A stretch of 64,000 nt of DNA from JAKRSD01 sp964473995 (GTDB lineage Bacteria > Bacteroidota > Bacteroidia > CAIKAF01): positions 1 through 64,000 of the forward strand of contig CAYYRB010000002.1 in NCBI GenBank assembly GCA_964473995.1. The letters are read 5' to 3'. Below the pieces are notes generated by a model. The model was not told the DNA's origin. It saw nothing but the letters and a program-made list of their open reading frames with translations, and did no database searches. Position numbers and translations under genes: made by a program. Below, one piece after another: positions 62,222 through 64,000 of the stretch (within the stretch, counting starts at the first letter, position 1; each line of letters opens with the position of its first letter).

Positions 62222-62223
62222 TG

Positions 62224-63201
62224 TCAACGATATAACTGTGCTGTTTTCACCACTGACTGGGGATCGTCCGAAATAATACCATCCACTCCCGTTTCTATGG
62301 TTTTCATGATTTGTACGGAATCGTTCACCGTCCAAGGAATCACTTTCATACCCAACTCATGAAGTGCTTTCACCTCCTCTTTGCCAACCAAGGAGTATTG
62401 CGGGCTGTATATCTGTGGCGTAAAATCAAGTTCGGCCAACTTTTTTCTGAAATCCTTCTCCCCTTCCACCAGGTAGGCCAAAGCAATGGTTTCATCCAAA
62501 CGTCGCATCGCTTTCAGTGAACGCGCATCAAAGGATTGAATGGTAACCCGATCTTTCAATCCATTGCGGGAAATAACCTCATACACGAGCCGTGCAAATT
62601 TATCCGGTTCGGGAGTCATAAAGTTATCCCATTCGGGCCTACTTTTAATTTCGATGTTATATCGGATCAGGGGGAGTTTTTCATTAATAATCAAGTTTTC
62701 CACCTCACGAAAAACATCACTCAGGAGTGGTTTAAACTGGGCTTTGGGCCTCTGCTTCGGAAAATTTTTATTCCACCGTTTGCCGCAGTCAAATAACATA
62801 ATCTGCTCATATGGCATATCATACAGACGGTACTTTTCATCATCGGGTGGGAGGAGCCGGTCTCCGTTGGAAAAAGAACAGGTTTCACTGCTCATCCAAG
62901 GCTCGTGAGACAAAACCACCTGATTGTCTTTGGAAATTACCACGTCCATTTCCAGGGTAGTTAATCCGGCAATACGTGCAGCCGACAACATGCCGAATAA
63001 CGTATTTTCAGGGAATAAGCCGCGTGCTCCCCGATGTCCTTGTATGTCAAATTCCGAACTGATTTTGAACGTAGTGTCCCGCACAAATTTCCCCGCAGAT
63101 TCTTCCTCCGAAATTTCATTGGGATGTTTTTTGGCATTTCCTCCGCAGGAAAACAGTGCCGTAAAACAGGCAAAGGCTGTAAAGAATGTCCATTTATTCA
63201 T
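62224..63201 (-). CDS. Glycerophosphodiester phosphodiesterase-family lipoprotein
   Basis: 325 residues; lipobox FTALFSCGGN near residue 19. The GDPD TIM barrel has QGHRGARGLFPENTLFGM with the catalytic His and metal ligand, TLEMDVVISKDNQVVLSHEPWM, YNIEIKSRPEW, VTIQSFDARSLKAM and VIPWTVND. It hydrolyses glycerophosphodiesters to glycerol-3-phosphate and an alcohol, probably in the periplasm. It starts 2 bp after the OmpA-family gene, so the two are cotranscribed. Confidence 0.93.
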   Translation of the reverse strand: MNKWTFFTAFACFTALFSCGGNAKKHPNEISEEESAGKFVRDTTFKISSEFDIQGHRGARGLFPENTLFGMLSAARIAGLTTLEMDVVISKDNQVVLSHEPWMSSETCSFSNGDRLLPPDDEKYRLYDMPYEQIMLFDCGKRWNKNFPKQRPKAQFKPLLSDVFREVENLIINEKLPLIRYNIEIKSRPEWDNFMTPEPDKFARLVYEVISRNGLKDRVTIQSFDARSLKAMRRLDETIALAYLVEGEKDFRKKLAELDFTPQIYSPQYSLVGKEEVKALHELGMKVIPWTVNDSVQIMKTIETGVDGIISDDPQSVVKTAQLYR

Positions 63202-63203
63202 GG

Positions 63204-64000
63204 TTACAGGGATATAATTTTAAATTCAGTTCTTCGGTTATTGGCTCTGCCTTCGGGCGTGTTATTATCATCGATGGGACGGCTGTCGCCGTAGCCTTTT
63301 GAGGTAAGTCTGTCCCCATCAATTCCCGCTTTCAATAAATAATCCATCACCGCTTTGGCGCGTCCGTCGGAAAGTTTCAGATTGGATTCTTTGGATCCGA
63401 CGTTATCGGTATGTCCTGAAATTTCAATTTTCAGGGTGGAATTTTGGTTCAGAAAGCCGAGGAGTTTTTCCAGTTCAGCCTGGCTTTCTGATTTCAGCTC
63501 GGCAGATCCCGTTTCGAAAAAAATATTTTTCATCACGATACGTTCGTCGGGTCTCACCGGAATCAAATCCACATCTTTTCTGTAGGGTTCAATCTGATTT
63601 TTAATTTCTTTCAGGCTGAAATTTTCAGAATAGAAAAGGTAGCCCGATTTACTCACATTTAAGGCATAATTTTTATTCACCGGGATGGCCACCAAAAAAG
63701 CTCCGGTGCGGGCATCAGAAAACGAACGGATGACAATCTTGCCCGTTTCTAAATCAATCAGCTCAAAGTCTGCTTCCAACGGCAATCTGGTTTGAATATC
63801 CCGCACTGTTCCCGCCATATAGGTTACGGGAACGGGTCTGGCTTCGGGATATAGTTCAAACTGATACAGATCAAAATCACCCGAACCTTCCAGTTTGTTG
63901 GAGGCGTAATACCCGGTTTTTCCATCCGAACTGATCACCAGGCTGCGTTCATCATCCACCGTATTAATGGGAAAGCCTAAATTGACAGGGATTCCAAAGT
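63204..64000 (-). CDS. OmpA-family protein with WD40/PD40-like and CarboxypepD_reg-like parts, PorE-like, 5' end outside window
   Basis: Open to the right edge; 265 codons visible. The edge part (NTVDDERSLVISSDGKTGYY and YASNKLEGSGDFDLYQFEL) is a PD40/WD40-like blade, followed by a regulatory beta domain (VTYMAGTVRDIQTRLPLEADF) and a C-terminal OmpA peptidoglycan-binding domain (IFFETGSAELKSESQAELE, ISGHTDNVGSKESNLKLSDGRA, SKGYGDSRPIDDN, NRRTEF). This order is that of PorE-type T9SS envelope proteins, but many Bacteroidota paralogues share it. The GTG at 63959 is internal. Confidence 0.82.
   Translation of the reverse strand, partial: FGIPVNLGFPINTVDDERSLVISSDGKTGYYASNKLEGSGDFDLYQFELYPEARPVPVTYMAGTVRDIQTRLPLEADFELIDLETGKIVIRSFSDARTGAFLVAIPVNKNYALNVSKSGYLFYSENFSLKEIKNQIEPYRKDVDLIPVRPDERIVMKNIFFETGSAELKSESQAELEKLLGFLNQNSTLKIEISGHTDNVGSKESNLKLSDGRAKAVMDYLLKAGIDGDRLTSKGYGDSRPIDDNNTPEGRANNRRTEFKIISL

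Noticed and set aside
1..64000. CRISPR arrays, tRNA/rRNA genes, insertion sequences, prophage or integrase genes
   Set aside because: Looked for on reading through both strands; no spaced identical repeats, cloverleaf-like intergenic sequence, transposase or integrase motifs were seen. A tRNAscan or Rfam search was not possible here.

Overview
The window looks like chromosomal DNA of a free-living member of the Bacteroidota. The evidence is a type A secretion-system-9 (T9SS) C-terminal sorting domain on a metalloprotease, a PorE/OmpA-like envelope protein, the four-gene ligase-associated DNA repair cassette common in this phylum, and repeated matches to the Bacteroidota -7 promoter element TAnnTTTG close upstream of genes. 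Coding density is very high and I see no tRNA, rRNA, CRISPR array, insertion sequence or prophage. No stretch over 300 bases lacks a gene. Two runs of 100 N (1978-2077 and 41808-41907) are assembly gaps. One removes the HRDC region of recQ, the other the N-terminus of hrpB.

Layout. 1-6317 (minus): a secreted P-domain/MopE-type protein cut by the left edge, lptB, recQ, fumarylacetoacetase, and an unknown exported protein. 6359-12578 (plus): an M43 metalloprotease exported by T9SS, an AmpG-like permease with murQ (peptidoglycan recycling), and bioB-bioF (biotin). mscL (minus) and lpdA (plus) follow. 14558-20630 (plus) is an exopolysaccharide/capsule block: GT4 glycosyltransferase, Wza-like lipoprotein, Wzc-like tyrosine autokinase, RfbC and a WecA-like phosphoglycosyl transferase. 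20673-25108: uvrA, a LOG-family protein and an outer-membrane barrel. 25112-31591 (minus): fatty acid desaturase, GT2, then an ethanolamine-type permease, a glutamine-synthetase-like ligase and an FGGY kinase. 33753-39457 (minus) is the repair cassette exonuclease, DNA ligase, Lhr-like helicase and PdeM, all overlapping. hrpB, a GH3 glucosidase, a TPR protein and gyrA follow on the minus strand. 48193-53940 (plus): clpC, then an alkylglycerol-monooxygenase-like enzyme next to a YhhN/TMEM86 lysoplasmalogenase-like protein and a CapA-like protein. 53954-58931 (minus): a 1158-residue repeat and coiled-coil protein, dciA and recF. The right end has a membrane-anchored TPR protein, ribH, a membrane-anchored PrxQ, rhomboid, a lipoprotein, a glycerophosphodiester phosphodiesterase lipoprotein, and an OmpA-family protein cut by the right edge.

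Most genes are housekeeping. The points most worth a second look are: a putative ether-lipid catabolic pair (50812-52767); a recurring architecture in which TAnnTTTG lies only 3-5 nt before the start codon, suggesting leaderless transcripts and resolving several starts; the permease/GS-like/FGGY-kinase operon; and the large 9-repeat coiled-coil protein carrying a recent 249-bp internal duplication.
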